From Daphnia pulex (taxonomy: Eukaryota; Arthropoda; Branchiopoda; Diplostraca; Daphniidae), in NCBI RefSeq assembly GCF_021134715.1, contig NC_060024.1, forward strand, positions 7,316,001-7,380,000: a stretch of 64,000 nt of DNA. Reading direction: 5' to 3'. The translations under genes were made by a program, and so were the position numbers. Below the pieces are notes generated by a model, which did not search any database, was not told the origin of the DNA, and worked only from the letters and a program-made list of their open reading frames with translations. Every line of letters begins with the position of its first letter. Position 1 is the first letter of the stretch. Shown here in pieces: positions 13,352 through 26,259 of the stretch.

Positions 13352-13689
13352 GCAATACTGGCAATAATCAACAGAATATAATATCGACCCAAAAGTGAGC
13401 CATGTGATAAGGAGCGAAGCAACGGAAGACACAATAGCCCTGAAATATACGACTCAATTTGACATCGTCCTTAAAGTCCCATTTCGTCGCGTTCGTTCTT
13501 TTAGTGTTGTTCCTCCTCTTGGTTCCCTTTTAAAATTTCAAACACAATAATAAGAAAAAGGAAGACACAGGATGCAATAGACTCTCCTTTGTATTCAATA
13601 TCTGCATATTGTTTCAAGATGGAATGGAAACCAATGTAACTGAAAAACAGAACGTACCGTTCGGCACAGATAATCACCAAATCTAACAC
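13352..13689 (-). other. Unresolved hydrophobic exon-like blocks
   Basis: Two blocks on the minus strand look membrane-protein-like. The upper one (13501..13689) reads through two hydrophobic stretches, around YVLFFSYIGFH and CVFLFLIIVFEIL, and ends in a stop. The lower one (13352..13439) is exon-like. It follows a TTTCAG acceptor, encodes a hydrophobic segment beginning AIVSSVASLLITW, and ends at a GTAAGA donor, 88 nt in all. Together they could be part of a small tetraspan or chemoreceptor gene or its remains. I could not join them in frame with a start codon, and I do not recognise the family. The low complexity of the region means chance is a real alternative. Confidence 0.22.
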
Positions 13690-13690
13690 T

Positions 13691-16148
13691 ATTTAAAAAG
13701 GAAATAGGCTTCTTATTCTTTTGAAATGGCACAAAATAAAATTCAAAATAAAAAAAAAGTCATCGGGACAACGGAACTAAAGATATTCGTCTCTTTTTTT
13801 TATTTTGTATTTTTATTTTGTTTACGGCACCCTTTTCATAAATTTTTCATGCATCGGAAGGCCTTGATCGTAAAATACGGTAAACATGTAGAAACAAACG
13901 CACGAAAAAGCAGGAATTATCACTTACAATTTTGTCACATTTTTTGCTTCTCGAAAGGGGGTATGGTATAGTATAAAGAGATCAGTATAAAAGTTTTGTC
14001 ATGGACGGCTGAAATAATGCTTGGCGTGCGGGTGCTATCTATACTATAGATAACATTTTTCTGCATGCCAAAAAAACTTTCCTTTTTTTTTGGCTTTGCT
14101 TGGATAACGTCTTGAATATCTTTCATTTCATTTCATTTGAACATTATTTCGGTCTAACTATGTTGGAATCAGAATTTGGCATTGTGTTTATTTTTGATTT
14201 ATTGATGGTTACCACCTTGTGAATTCCATATGTGAATATTTCAAGGTTTGTCTTACTTTTTCACTGGGCGCTCACATGCGACCAAATAGGCAAATAGTAC
14301 ATTGTGTGTGTCAAAAAGCCAAGGATAAATCAGTAGAGCGCGAGTGGGCGTTTGTAACAAGTCACCCATGGCCGTCTAAAGCCCAGTATTGCTAGCCCTT
14401 TTTGCCTTTTCCTTCAAAATCAAGATTATGTCCGTCACGATAGGTTTCGCTGCTTGAGACACCAGGCCCGACATAATCTAGCACTTCCGGTATAAAATAT
14501 AGGCCGGCTTTCATTATTCCGGGAATTTGGAATGATTCAGTCCCCAGTCCCCACGCAATTTCTTTTTTTCTCTGTTGTGTTCTACACAAGTACAATTACT
14601 GTAGGCTCTTCGCCGAAGGTCAATAGGCAACTTCATAATTTACAAATTATTTTGTCAGGCGCTCCAACTTAATCCGGAAACGAACTAGTGGAGCTACAGT
14701 GAAATTCGATTGATAATAATCTGACCAATCGATACTGGGAAGCCCAAAAACTGCTAACGCAAGTTCGTACGTCATATTTCATCAAATCGGAAAGATATAC
14801 AAGTTAAAAAAAAATATATATTATATCTAAAAAATTCACCAAAAATGCTATAAAAATATTCGTCATTTACTACAGCTCGAGTAATATACGTTTGATAACC
14901 GTAAAAGTAGTAAAAATTATATGTCTATACCAAAAAAATAGGGAAACCAAGATATTAAAAATCAGACAAACAATTGTTGTATTTAAAAAACTGTATTTTT
15001 TTTTTTTTACATTTGAGGAATCAAAGGAATACGTTATTTTGATTTTGGCAGTGTCAGTGATGGGTCGAACAGTTTCTGTAGAAACTTCCACACTTTTTGA
15101 CATTGGAAGATTTTTTTAAAAGAAATTTCAATCATTTTTCTGGACATTTGGAACCAAGTAACTGATCTTGGCATCTTTTTTTGGCGCCTCCAGGATCGCA
15201 TTTCCTCGGTTATCATGAAGCAACATGCTGTTATTAACAAAGATAACAACGGGACCTTCAGCAAATGTCTGGTTATCTAAATATTTTTCAACCCAAAAGA
15301 TTTAGATGGTTCATAATTTTCGCGACAAATAGTAAAAGAATAAATAGGAAATGGCCGTAGTACAAATATGTATCATGCTCATGCCTCATACTTTCTTATT
15401 TAAGCTAGTAAGCAATAAAAAATCTTAAACTTACAAGGTATAACCGTTTTAGAATAGCTTTTTTCGTAAAATGATCTTGCTGGACTCTATATACGCCTCC
15501 ATGAGTCCGCATTTCACGAGTGTCAATCCGTCCTTCTCTAAGTCTTGAAGACAACTAACTGACCTTTAAATCTTCCGTCAACATATACACCCCCAGCAGC
15601 TCTTTTGAAATTTTTCCAAGAAACATGAACCTTCGATCGGAGGTTTCACAAAACAATTAGAATGCTTCTAAAGTTCAGATGTATAAGCCATGTGATCTAA
15701 TAGGCTATGATCCGATTCCCGATATTTCTCTCTGGTGCCAGATTTTTATTCCCAAAGCATTAAAATCCTTAAGTCATCTATGGACTAGTTTTTAATCGCC
15801 CATGATTTATCCCTTGTCAATATGTTTGAGGTCACGTAAACCATGATGAAAACGGGAAGGCATTAAAATAAAATTGATAATTAAATCTTGGAAACACTTG
15901 TCCATGCAATTCAAAAGCAAAGAAAACCTGAAAAAATTTTTTATGATTTGTATTGTAAAATGTCTGATTTGTTATCTGAAATGGGGTGTATAAATCATGG
16001 TGTCACGTTTTAAATGATCTCTTAAAAACTAAACATTTTTTTTTTCATACCGACAAGTTTTTCTTTGTAATAAGCTGGCGTCTCTCTTTTAGCTTATAGA
16101 TTTCTCGTCTCCTTCTGATAGCAACATATTACCCTCAAGTCCACCACA
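13691..16148. other. AT-rich intergenic region with short coding-like fragments
   Basis: No gene could be built here. Minus-strand fragments near 14398-14560 (containing GLYFIPEVLDYVGPGV) and 15130-15290 (containing EGPVVIFVNNSMLLHDN) read like protein and end in stops. They lack consistent splice sites, and I cannot name a family. They may be remnants of a decayed gene downstream of the SLC3 gene, or chance. Confidence 0.25.
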
Positions 16149-19105
16149 TCATTGCTTCCAGAATGAAAAGACGATGAGCTCTTTAGAATCCACTGATACG
16201 TCTGACTTTTTAACTGGCGCAGACTCCCTGTAGTGGTAATCAAGGACAATTTTTTTTTTTTAAATAGATAAATAAATAAAATTTCTGCGCTAATTTTTTT
16301 AAGATAAAAATAAACTTTTAACATGAAAAAACTCACGTTCGACTTCCCTCCGGTTTGACTTTGCGAATCACTGTCATGTCATTAGAGATGTATTGGACAT
16401 CATTAAAAGACAAGGTTTTGCGCTGGTTACCGACATTCCATACAATAAGGAATCCGGTATTGTTTGTTGCGTGAACTCTACAATTAATAGGGTGTTGAAC
16501 TAATGTACAAATTGCCAAAATTCCAAAATTCGAGAAAATACCTGGTAAAAGAAAATATGTCCGCGTCGACCATCGGGAATTCAATAGTTCCATTCGTCAA
16601 TGCTAACGAACTCTTTTTCAGGCTAATCATGTCCTTGATTGTGAACCAAACGGAATTGGTTCTGGATTTTAGTAAATCGACAGTCGGGTCGTTGTTGTTC
16701 ACCGGAAGCCAAGGATTTGTCGCGACAGTGAAACCTTTCTCAGACAACCATGCAATAAACAACGGTAAAAATGTACAGCCAAGAGGTAATTACCTGCGTT
16801 TCGGGAAGAGTTCCACTTCATGGGAGTGCGGAAGGGATCCCGCGATATTTTATTATAATTCGATTGGCCAGCTTCCTTGGCAGCACTATCAACTGTTTGA
16901 TCGTATGTGATTGACGGGTTATTGCTCAACATGATCTCTTCACCATAATAGATGGACGATGAACCCGGCAGGAATATTTGAGTTACTTGTAATCCGACAG
17001 CCAATTGATTGAATTTGGACGAGATGCGACTTTTTGTCTCGTCACCTAGCGACCAGATTGGCCACACCTAAAGTTGAAACATTTTTTCAATGTCGATTCT
17101 AATATTTAAATGTTTTTCAAGAACATGAACCGCTTACGTGTGTTTTGTTGAAGGCCTCGAGTGAATGTTCAACAACAGCTTTCAGTTGCAAACCGTCGAA
17201 TGTTGAGTTCAATTTGTAGAGCGCGTTGGTCGTCATCATTTGATATGTTTGGAACCACTTTTCATCACTCATGACTCGATCGTTAGTTTCCATAAGCAAT
17301 ACTCTGAGAACAAGGCAAACGAAAGAGGTTGTAGCGCACCGTTATATTTTGACGTGTAGCGGTTTTCAAAAGTTACCTGTCAGCATTCATCCGTGGCTGA
17401 ATAGCGCCAAAAAAGATGTCGTTCACAGCTTGGTAACTTTCAGTGAGGTCACGGGTGTTATTGTGGCTATGGAAAACGTATTCCTGCGAGCTACTCAACT
17501 GACTCTCGTCGGTTAACTGGGCATCTTCGTACAAAAATGAGACGTCGCGGAGATAGAACCCATCCACCCCCAATTCCAACCAGAAATTAACCGCCGTCTT
17601 TAAAACCAAATTTCAACATTTGATATGATAAAAATGTGAATCTGTTTGTTAACACATTGGGTGTGGTTTGTTACCTTCATTTCTTGGATAATCTGCGGAT
17701 TTCGGTAATTAAGGTCGGGCTCGTTTTTCCAAAACTGACGAAGGTAATACTCCTGTCTGCTCTCACTCCACTGCCAGGCGGAGCCGTTGTACAGTGAAAT
17801 CTAAAATTATTTAATAAAGATTCGTTATTTAAATCTCATTTGACAGATATTCTATTCAAGTTTTTTGGCTCCTTTTTGTTATTACCCAGTTGTTGGGAGG
17901 TAGAGGTTTAGTGTCATTTAACCCTCCTAATTTACCCTTGCTCCAAATATAATAGTCTTTGTAAGGGTTTGTTGACAACTGCGACTGCTTGAACCACTGG
18001 TTGAAAAAAAAAAAAAAAAAAAAGAAACGTGTCAAACGGTACGTGGAACGCAGTTCGAAATTAATATATTCCTATATATTTCTTGTTTACCTTATGGGCG
18101 CTCCCGCTATGATTCAAAATGATATCCATAATCACCTTGATTCCTACATGGTGGAAATTTTTAAGTTGAATTATTTTGTTATTTGTAGCTAAATTTATAA
18201 ATGTTTTCTTTTTTTTTTTTTAGATAATGATCGTGGTCTGCAAAAAGAGTCACGTATTTTGAAAATATAAATACTATAATATTTTTATTTTTTTGGTGGT
18301 TTAGAATTTTACGGGAAATTTCTTAAACAAATGGATATTTGATTTTGATTTCAAAAACTGGATTGCTGTAATAATGCTCTATTTAATTGAGAATTTGATA
18401 GGTACCCATTTCTTTGGCGGCAGCGACGAGATTCCGAAAATCTTGTTGCAAGCCATATTCAATTTTAACTTGTTTCGCGTCGATTACGTCGGTGCCAGAC
18501 ACTGTGTTCTGCATTTTTAAAGAAGGCGGGCATTTGAAATTATAATGAGTTACTACATCAAATATTAAATCACTGAAAAAGGACTCGTAGTAGTATTTAC
18601 CGTATTCTGGATAGGTGACAACCATAAAACGTCAACTCCAAGTTCTTTTAGATAGCTTAAGCGTTCCTGGATTCCTAGATATTGCAATCAGATTCCAATG
18701 TATAGATAAACATTTCACAATGAGTAATGAATTCAGTTTTTCGTAACGAAAAGAACCTTTGAAATCTCCTATTCCGTCTCCATCAGAATCGACGTAGGAC
18801 GTCACGTAGCAACGGTAGATTGTGGAATTTTGCCACCACGTCATATTGACTGGATTGCTGTAAACAACCGACTTATTCTTTCCACCCAAAGTCACGCCCA
18901 GAACAATGGCCAAAATGAGCAGCAGAATAAATGCGCTCATCGCTGCGATGAACCATTTTTTCCTGATCAGAAGGCAACACTGCTTCTTCCTCTTTTGCAT
19001 CGTTGAACTCTTGGTGGCGTAAGTTTTCTTCGGGATTGGTGGAGCAGGTCCTATCCGGACCGTTTTTCTTTCGTCATCACTGCTGTCTGACGATGATCTC
19101 GCCAT
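16149..19105 (-). CDS. SLC3-family heavy chain of heteromeric amino-acid transporters (4F2hc/rBAT-like)
   Basis: Twelve exons join in phase into about 629 residues: 18757..19105, 18601..18674, 18406..18508, 18091..18143, 17886..17996, 17675..17800, 17377..17597, 17138..17303, 16794..17067, 16542..16734, 16337..16477 and 16149..16227. The first ATG, at 19105 in an AACAAAATGG context, gives a cytoplasmic N-terminus, one signal-anchor helix at residues 51-73 and an extracellular GH13 (alpha-amylase-like) ectodomain. That is the type II topology of SLC3 proteins, which escort light-chain transporters to the membrane. The usual GFRID nucleophile motif reads GFYLRD (285-290), as in vertebrate 4F2hc (GFQVRD), and the usual HD before the stabilising Asp reads GD. 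A sugar-hydrolase role is therefore unlikely. Cys99 near the ectodomain start could make the disulfide to a light chain. Several NxS/T sites are present. A gut maltase is the main alternative, but the lost residues argue against it. Confidence 0.88.
18004..18023. repeat. Poly-A run next to a splice acceptor
   Basis: Twenty consecutive A residues on the plus strand read as a poly-T tract on the coding strand, ending just before the CAACCAG acceptor of exon 5 of the SLC3-like gene. It serves as that acceptor's polypyrimidine tract and may vary in length. Confidence 0.85.
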
Positions 19106-19264
19106 TTTGTTAAAATAGCCAACGACACTTAAAGATGAATTGAAATTTGATTTCAACCTGTACGATGGACGGCTGAGTGGTACGAAGCGTTGCACGCAAA
19201 GAGTTTTAACAATCTGAAAAGAAGCTTTGCCAAGCTTTCGAAACAGTGCGTGGTTACTGGTCAA

Positions 19265-19390
19265 AGTTATCTGCTATCTATTTGACATCTGATAGGTAAC
19301 CTGTGATAACGGATAACCAGTGCTCTATCCTTGCCTACGCTTTAGCCTCATCTCTCACACCCTTACAACTTGTGTAAGTTAAGATAACAA
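19265..19390. promoter_or_regulatory. Cluster of GATA motifs upstream of the SLC3-like gene
   Basis: Six GATA cores in both orientations fall within about 125 bp directly upstream of the 19105 start codon: TTATC and CTATC near 19267-19278, GATAGG near 19291, GATAACG near 19305, GATAACC near 19312 and AGATAAC near 19382. In arthropods GATA factors drive midgut and fat-body genes, and an SLC3 heavy chain with an absorptive role would fit. That these sites function is inference. Confidence 0.4.
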
Positions 19391-21203
19391 CATGGTCTAA
19401 GCATACAAAGGTGTGGTCACAGTGTGGCCAGCACTTGTTTTGAAATAAATACCAGTTAAATAAGGGATGAAATCAAAATGAGGGCGGGCTTATTGGAAGT
19501 ATATCTCGGCGGTGTATTTCTCAATCAAACACGATGAACGTTGATGAATCAACCAGTGGATTGGGAAGAAAATTCGGTATAAATAATAAATTGGTTAAAG
19601 AAAACAGTCTTTCGTGGAATGGAAGTTGACAATCAGCTTGAATGTTGCGATGGCTACTTAGATGAAGAAAGTCATGAGGGCACTATAAATAGTTAATCTT
19701 TTTAATTCTGCAAGCTGGTGTGACTGGAGTTTCCCGCACAGAGGTTTTTAACCAGCAATAAACCGGTGACAAGCTCATCAACTCGACGAAATGTCATTTT
19801 AAAGAAACTGTATTCGTGTAGGACTAAATAATGAATGAAGGTTTTTATTTTCGTACCAGGCAACCGGTGAACATGTATTCGCGGGTCTCTACATCAAAAC
19901 GGCCATTCCAAATCGTTATTGCCAACGAATTCAAAGATTGGAGGCCCTATAGTGTATTCAAAGTTCGAAGTTTAAAAGTCAAAAGTTTTGCTATCGGCTG
20001 ATAATTCTTTTGCATCGATCGGGTTGGTTGCATCGGGAATTGGGGGCATGAATCTATTCATTGGGAGCTTTATTCGAGTGGATGGTGTGGCTGGTATTAC
20101 GTTCTAGTGCGCTACACCAACGCAACATTTTCATGATGCATTTATCGGCTCACGGTGCACGGACAGTTTAGCGAAAAACGCCTTTTACATAGTGTTGTTC
20201 CGGCACACATATTTTTTAATCATTCGAAACATTCAAGTAAAATTGATTTTTTGAAAACCTGTCAATTATCGTTTGACGATCTGGCAGTGTCAGTGGATGA
20301 GAGTCGGGATGTTTCCCTACATGCCGTCAAATGATTCAGGGGATATTTCCGGACTACCGGTTTTGGAATGGACAAACCAGGTGCGGTGGGGGTAATTAAG
20401 AAGAAAAAAAACACAGTTTGATGGAAGGAAATTGTAAGATCTTTCTCAGAAAGGTCAACATTCAAGCAATTTAGATTAATGGGTGTGCATTTAAGCTTTT
20501 AAGATACGCTAATCATTTAAACATTTCGTTCTTTTAGATTGCATTTCTTACCTAACCCGAATTAATTATTGATTTACTTTTAATTGCTTTTGTCTGACCC
20601 TAGAAAACATCCACTGAAGAATTTCCATCGGAGCATCGATCGCGAGACAAACCGAATTAGGTGAATGCCTATAAACTGCTTGAATATCGCTAAGCGTATT
20701 CCGTAGGACTGCTATTAAGTTTTCCGTAGAACTAATAAGATACACCTTACACCGTAGTGAAATAATGATGTTTGATATTCCTACATGGGAACTACGAGAT
20801 TTACATAATTTTTGTTTTTAGGGAGCTGTTAGTTTAGTTAGGTTAGAAATGGTTGCAAATGTGCAAGATGTTGGATTTCGGATCAGATGAAACAAGTAAA
20901 TTAACAATACCAATAAACATAGAGCTGAAATGAATAGTGGAATTTTTAACAATTATCTCTAACCTAAGCTAAACTAATCTAATCAGGCTGAGCCAATCAC
21001 AGCTCGGCACGGACGAAGAAGCCACTCACCAAGAGGCCAGCGTACTCACCGTATTGGCAAGCTCCGGTTTCTTGGCCAGTGGCTTCTCTCGACCAGGTTA
21101 ATCTCTCCGGTAGTCCGAGATATGGAAATATATGTATGATTTTTTTTCTTTTTTAAATCTTATTGTAACTACGAACTTGCCAAATAAACGAGATTCAACA
21201 ATA
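19391..21203. other. Intergenic, no gene recognised
   Basis: This stretch lies between the SLC3-like gene start and the 3' end of the Ly6 gene. A short minus-strand segment near 21000-21110 looks exon-like, with two GTGAGT donors, but no partner exon or domain could be found. Confidence 0.4.
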
Positions 21204-22735
21204 TCAACAGAAACCGCTGAACAGAACTGAGAACGGATAGAAAACGACAGTTAAGAGGACGGGAATGGTAAGTAGGGCGGTGGGCATCAGAGATGGAGAC
21301 CCGTTGCAGCCGTCGCCGGAGCACGTACAATGGGTGAGGAAGACGTCTTGTGAACCGGACCGTTTGAAACAGCTTTTACCGTCGTCTTCGTTGCTTGAGT
21401 TGAGCCAACCACAACTGCGGACCACACGCACGTTTCCGTTGACTGCATATATCAATGAATATCAATGAATCAAGAAATCAATTCAAAATGAAATCGATGG
21501 AAATAACATGCCCCGCACAATTGTGGAAACGTTAGTCAGCGATTTTATAATCCGTACGAGAGTGGTCTTGTGAAAAATTGTTGTCTAGTTTCTTAATCTC
21601 TTTCTGTCAGTTATTTTAATTCAGAAATGCAAACAAATGGGACCACCCCTTATTTCCGTCTGTCTTACTTTTTCATCAATAGTTAGAAATAAATAAATTC
21701 CAACCTGATTGCGTAGTTTTTCTGCATAGGGTGGCTTCCTTTACACTTAAATGCGGATAAGACATCTGGCTACAGTCGACCATGGCGATGGAATGGTTAT
21801 CGAATGGGTCTCCGCATCGTGGATCGTACGCTGAGTTGCAGTCCCAGCAGTGAAGACAGTTGGCTAAATTGAATGGTGACAAATATTGGAGAGGTTAATT
21901 CAATTTTGAATTGCTTTTTTCTTTTCTTGACATAGTAGTATAGAAGATACTAAATCGATTTTAGCTCAAGGGCAGACTTGCACGGCACACGGCACCGGAT
22001 TGGCATTAAACAAGCTCTACAAAGCAGTAAGCAAGTGACGGCACCATGGTAACGTTCCCGCAGTTGTTAGATACGGTACTGATAAAACCAACCGCGTTTC
22101 CTAAGAGGCATTGTCGCTAAGAATCGATCCCAGTTCCCAGAAAATGGCGCTAGATAGACTTGAGTCGCCCAATAGAGTTATTAGAATTGGAAATACAGAT
22201 CGAATCACTATAACACCGGAATATGTAAATGATATCTGTATAGCTAGAGTTGTTGAGTTGTTTTCAAAGGAAGTTATACGACAAGTTACCAACAAAAAGA
22301 AACGGAGAGATTTAGGAAATGGAGTCAACGTCAATTGTTAGTCGAATTCCCGGAAAAAAAAATAGTTAGGATAAGAAGGAGACATATAACTAGAAATCGT
22401 TCGAGCTGCGAAGACAAATCCTCATCGATCGATCCTTTCCTATAGTCTTAACATTAAACAGCAGTCACAAGCGAATGCTATATGATGCCTGGTTGCATAC
22501 TAGGAATAGTTCTAATTTTGCACAGAATTCTGGAATATCTTAATTTAGAAATTTGCTAGCTCGGAATAGTTGGACTTTTTTCATGTTCCCAAAAGTGTTT
22601 CTAGATATTTCTTAATGGTCTGAGAGCAAATGAAGCGAATGCGTTAGGTAGAAGCCAGACATACTAACCTGAATGCAGGGTTGCGAAGAAGAATAGGGCC
22701 GTTAAACCGATAATGATGGGATGGTAAGTAGCCAT
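21204..22735 (-). CDS. Ly6/uPAR three-finger GPI-anchored protein
   Basis: Three exons (22669..22735, 21705..21863, 21204..21442) join in phase into 154 residues. The N-terminal 22 residues (MATYHPIIIGLTALFFFATL) are a signal peptide. The mature part opens with the spacing CLHCWDCNSAYDPRC and closes with HCTCSGDGCNG, the CN box that ends three-finger domains. About ten cysteines lie in between. A hydrophobic C-terminal tail (TALLTIPVLLTVVF) after a small-residue stretch is a typical GPI-anchor signal. Arthropod relatives of this pattern include crooked, boudin and sleepless, which act in septate junctions or modulate ion channels. The RSCGW and NG-V-R features fit the crooked-like group, but I cannot assign an ortholog. 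Confidence 0.85.
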
Positions 22736-23586
22736 GGTAAATTCCAAACCGCAGGTTTTCAGACGATGATAAAATAACAGATGCCGAATCGAAGGGTGAC
22801 AGCGAAACCAAAATTCGCGCACAAATATTCAGAACCAACTAGATAAATGATTTGGGTTCGAAAGTAGTGTGATGAGAATCCAGTTAAATGAGTAAGGCAC
22901 CGACAGAAGAACCTTCGTCTGGATAGCCAGGCAACGCATTGATTCAGGAGGAACGTTTCGTGCCAGTCGCCGCCACCAGTCTCTAGTGTGCGCTTCCAAG
23001 GATTCCCGGGATCGATTCCAACCCTCCCCAACCCCCTCATACCACTCGCCCCTTCCCTCTCATATTGATTCAACCTCCTTTGCACAGTCGCACTGCAACT
23101 CGATGTGACAGACAAGTCTAAATATGACTCAACTATTGATCCAGGCTTCTTTTTCTTTTCTTTTTTTAATAGCCAACATCGTCCTATATCACCCCCCAAA
23201 GGAGGTAATGTCTGTGTTAAAACAACTGTATTGTTTCTCGGGCAAGTCAAATTTGAGAGCATGAGGTACACCAAAAATGAACGTTGAATGGCACAGATCA
23301 TAAATGAGGAAAATGTAAACATTTTATAGAAAAAAAAAAGTCTGTTGGAAAAAAATCTTTCGACGGAATGCCAATGAAACAAAGAATATGGGTCACTCCA
23401 AGCTGATCAACAAGATCGTAGGTCACCACCTCTAATATGTCAGATCAAGAAACGAGATTCTTTCAGAGGGCAACAAAAAATCCTTTTCAATTGTCCGACG
23501 AATTTTTGTTGTTGTTAACAGATTAAAAAATCGATTGGTAATTTGATCATAGTAAAACGATGGGTCCGTACACTCTGTAGAAGATT
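22736..23586. other. Intergenic, no gene recognised
   Basis: This stretch runs from the Ly6 start codon to the 3' end of the RASSF gene. A 207-codon minus frame covers 22759-23382 but is low in conserved features and lacks splice or start context. Confidence 0.45.
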
Positions 23587-25691
23587 TCATAATTTTACTT
23601 TCAATTCCTGCATCCGTTTTTTAATGCGCCGCTTCAGTTCCCGGTGCCTGTTGATGTAATTGGAGGTAAAACAAATTATTTACATTTATTTGAAATGCAA
23701 CTTATGGAGCTTTTCAATACTTATTTTTAATCGATTGCACTTCACGCTCTTCTTCCTCACAGTAAAGCCTTAGAATTGATTGTAATTCAAAATCACTAAG
23801 ACGTAGAAATTGCGCAACGGCAGCGCTGACTGTTTGCAAAAATTAAGATACATTAATTAATGCGCAGTGTGTTAATGAGATCTAAAAACAGGACAGGTTT
23901 TATATTTCATACCTTCGTGACTGCCTTCACCTTCACTTTCCACCAGAAAAAGTTTGGCTACGCTTTCATCCGGCCCCTGCATCACACGCAACAGCAGTGG
24001 GTACTCATCTTCCTTTACTCTTCTTCGCTCTAATGATCAATGGTACAACTATTAGAAGTGTCATCCACAAAACGCTTCATATTTTAATTGGTACCTCCGT
24101 TGTCTTTAACGACGAAAAGAGAAAAATTACTAGCAGGGCATTCAACGCGGTATTTGTCGAGAAGCATGTTGATCACTTCCTGAGTATTTACAAGAGACGT
24201 AGTCCATACACTCATCGTACTGCCTAAAAGTGTTAAGTGGTCCTCGTATTAGTAAGGAAAAATTTATTCCTGAGCATTATTGCCAATTACCATAAGGTGG
24301 AGTAAAAACACTGGTTTCTCTGTTGTAATAATGCCCATTTATAGAACAACGGCGCCTTAATTTGGTTTTATCGAAGCGCCTGCCTGGACGTCGTCGGAGT
24401 GCTGTAGATTTTGTTGGCGAAGTTGCATCTTCGATTACAGAGGCTTTTGAACTTGATTCTTCGATCACCGTCGGGCATACCTATTGAGAACATACATTAT
24501 TTCTTTATGTTTATGTCTTTGACAAAATAGTACGCATTACTTCACTGGGAGATAAAGAAATTTTGTTGGGCAAAGTTGAATAAGGTTTTTCGTGATCTTT
24601 CCACTCTCTCTCGACTTGTATAAGCTCGTCTAATTCATCTCGACCAAGTTGCTTGGGATCCAGTTTAGAAGGTACCGTATTGAATTTTGATACATCATTG
24701 GATTCGGAATTTAAGCTCACTTTCTTTTCATACCCCGAACCGTTTACAGCTGGACTAAACGCAGAAATGACTGACGAATTTTCAGATAAAGAGTCGTCGT
24801 CACTATCAGACTCGTCAAATGAAGACATGTTTGCATTCTACAAAGAAAAACAAACAAACATAAATAACTATTCTTAAGATTGAACTGCATTATAGTAAAT
24901 ATTTTCTTAGTACCTGATATCCCAAGCTGCTTGAGACTTTTCTTTGGGTTATTTTCTCCTCTGCGCCATTTGAAGGAAGACGCTGATCATCATCTTCTTT
25001 TAACTGAATGGCAGATTGTACTCCCCAATATAGTCTTAAGACACCTTCTAGCACCAATCTTCCGTTGACTTCTCTACTCTTAATTCCCCCACTTCCTCCA
25101 TGTACATCATGGTAATGATTGTATGATTTAATTGTTGTTTCAAGATGAGTTCTATTGGTGAGGACACAATAATTTGTATAGCATTTTAAAAAGTGTGACA
25201 ATAAATTGCCTATTTTTTTTATACCTTGTAATTCCTCCATAACTTTTATTCTCTATTTTTCCAAAGCTTTTGTGTGATTCAACACGAGTACCATGGCCAA
25301 ATAGCTGGGGTCCAAACAAAGCACCGTAGCTGAAATTAAGATAAATGTAACACAGCCCAACTATTTTTCTTAATATCAACTGAACTTACCAAGGGACATG
25401 GCAGTATGAAACACCTTTATGCTAAATGTGTAAACAAGAAAGAGGTAAAAATCATAAATATTTATTTGAAAATTATACTATTAAGACCTCAGCATGTTGT
25501 CCTGGTTTTAAAATTTTTCCACACTCTTCACATTTTAAACAATCTGGGTGCCAATCATATCCCATAGATTGTTTTCTTTCAGCTAAAATAAGGAAATGTA
25601 TTAATTTCTTCCAAGTCTTGTATATTAAAACAAATAAACATGCAAATTTACCAAAGAACACGGGTTTTCCACACTTGTGACAACTCCACAT
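23587..25691 (-). CDS. Rassf: RASSF: LIM - Ras-association - SARAH domain protein
   Basis: Eleven exons join in phase into about 470 residues: 25652..25691, 25488..25582, 25390..25421, 25225..25329, 24914..25151, 24541..24837, 24291..24480, 24095..24223, 23913..24029, 23721..23829 and 23587..23647. The N-terminal LIM zinc-binding domain begins [10 protein letters not shown] and continues [13 protein letters not shown] Ser/Asp-rich middle follows. The Ras-association domain (about 333-415) contains [14 protein letters not shown], closely matching vertebrate RASSF1/5. The helical C-terminus (about 415-470, with [12 protein letters not shown] and [14 protein letters not shown]) is a SARAH dimerisation segment. 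The LIM-RA-SARAH order is that of fly RASSF, which competes with Salvador for the Hippo kinase and restrains Hippo signalling; the role here is inferred from that. The start codon faces eL14 across a shared promoter of about 570 bp. Confidence 0.92.
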
Positions 25692-26259
25692 TTTGTTTTT
25701 CTTATTTTGACCAGCAGTTTACATACATTATTACTTTTGTGTACACATAAATGACATCTTGGGCAATAAAAAAGTGTTTGCCAAATGGTTAATAAACAAA
25801 CTTTCGCAGCAGTGCGGCCGCGTAATAGATTGTTATTCTTTAATTTCGATACGAAATGGGTAGGTTAGTATTTTAATTCACTATTTTTAAACACTTGTAA
25901 ATTATGTTAGCAAGATTTACATCCAAACACTTTTTTAATTTGCTTTTTTATTCACCTTCGACATTTAAATGGTGTTCTCCTTTTCTCTCTCCGTCCGGCT
26001 CCGTCCGACAAATTTCGGCTCTTTTTTAGCGTTTCTTTATTAATTAAAGTTTATTAAAATCTTAAGAATTTTAGTTGAAATTGGCTGAAGTTCATGAAAG
26101 GTTTGTAAATGATAAAATTTGAATATTACTTCAGAATTTAAAATAATGTGTTTATGGAATATCTTTTTCGTGTGTTTAGGGAATGAGATTCTAATGTAGC
26201 CAACCTCAACAAGGCCACCATCTTTTTCCGGCACGTCGTTCGTTAGTTTGGCAAGCAAG
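25692..26259. promoter_or_regulatory. Divergent promoter of RASSF and eL14, with TOP-like start
   Basis: The start codons of RASSF (minus) and eL14 (plus) face each other here. Just upstream of the eL14 ATG, at about 26221-26228, lies a pyrimidine run TCTTTTTCC followed by GGCACG. It resembles the 5'-TOP initiator of ribosomal-protein mRNAs, which couples their translation to growth signalling. The exact transcription start is inferred. Confidence 0.5.

Noticed and set aside
22759-23382. Minus-strand frame of 207 codons
   Set aside because: It overlaps the Ly6 upstream region, has no recognisable domain or good start, and includes a poly-T/A run. Judged chance.
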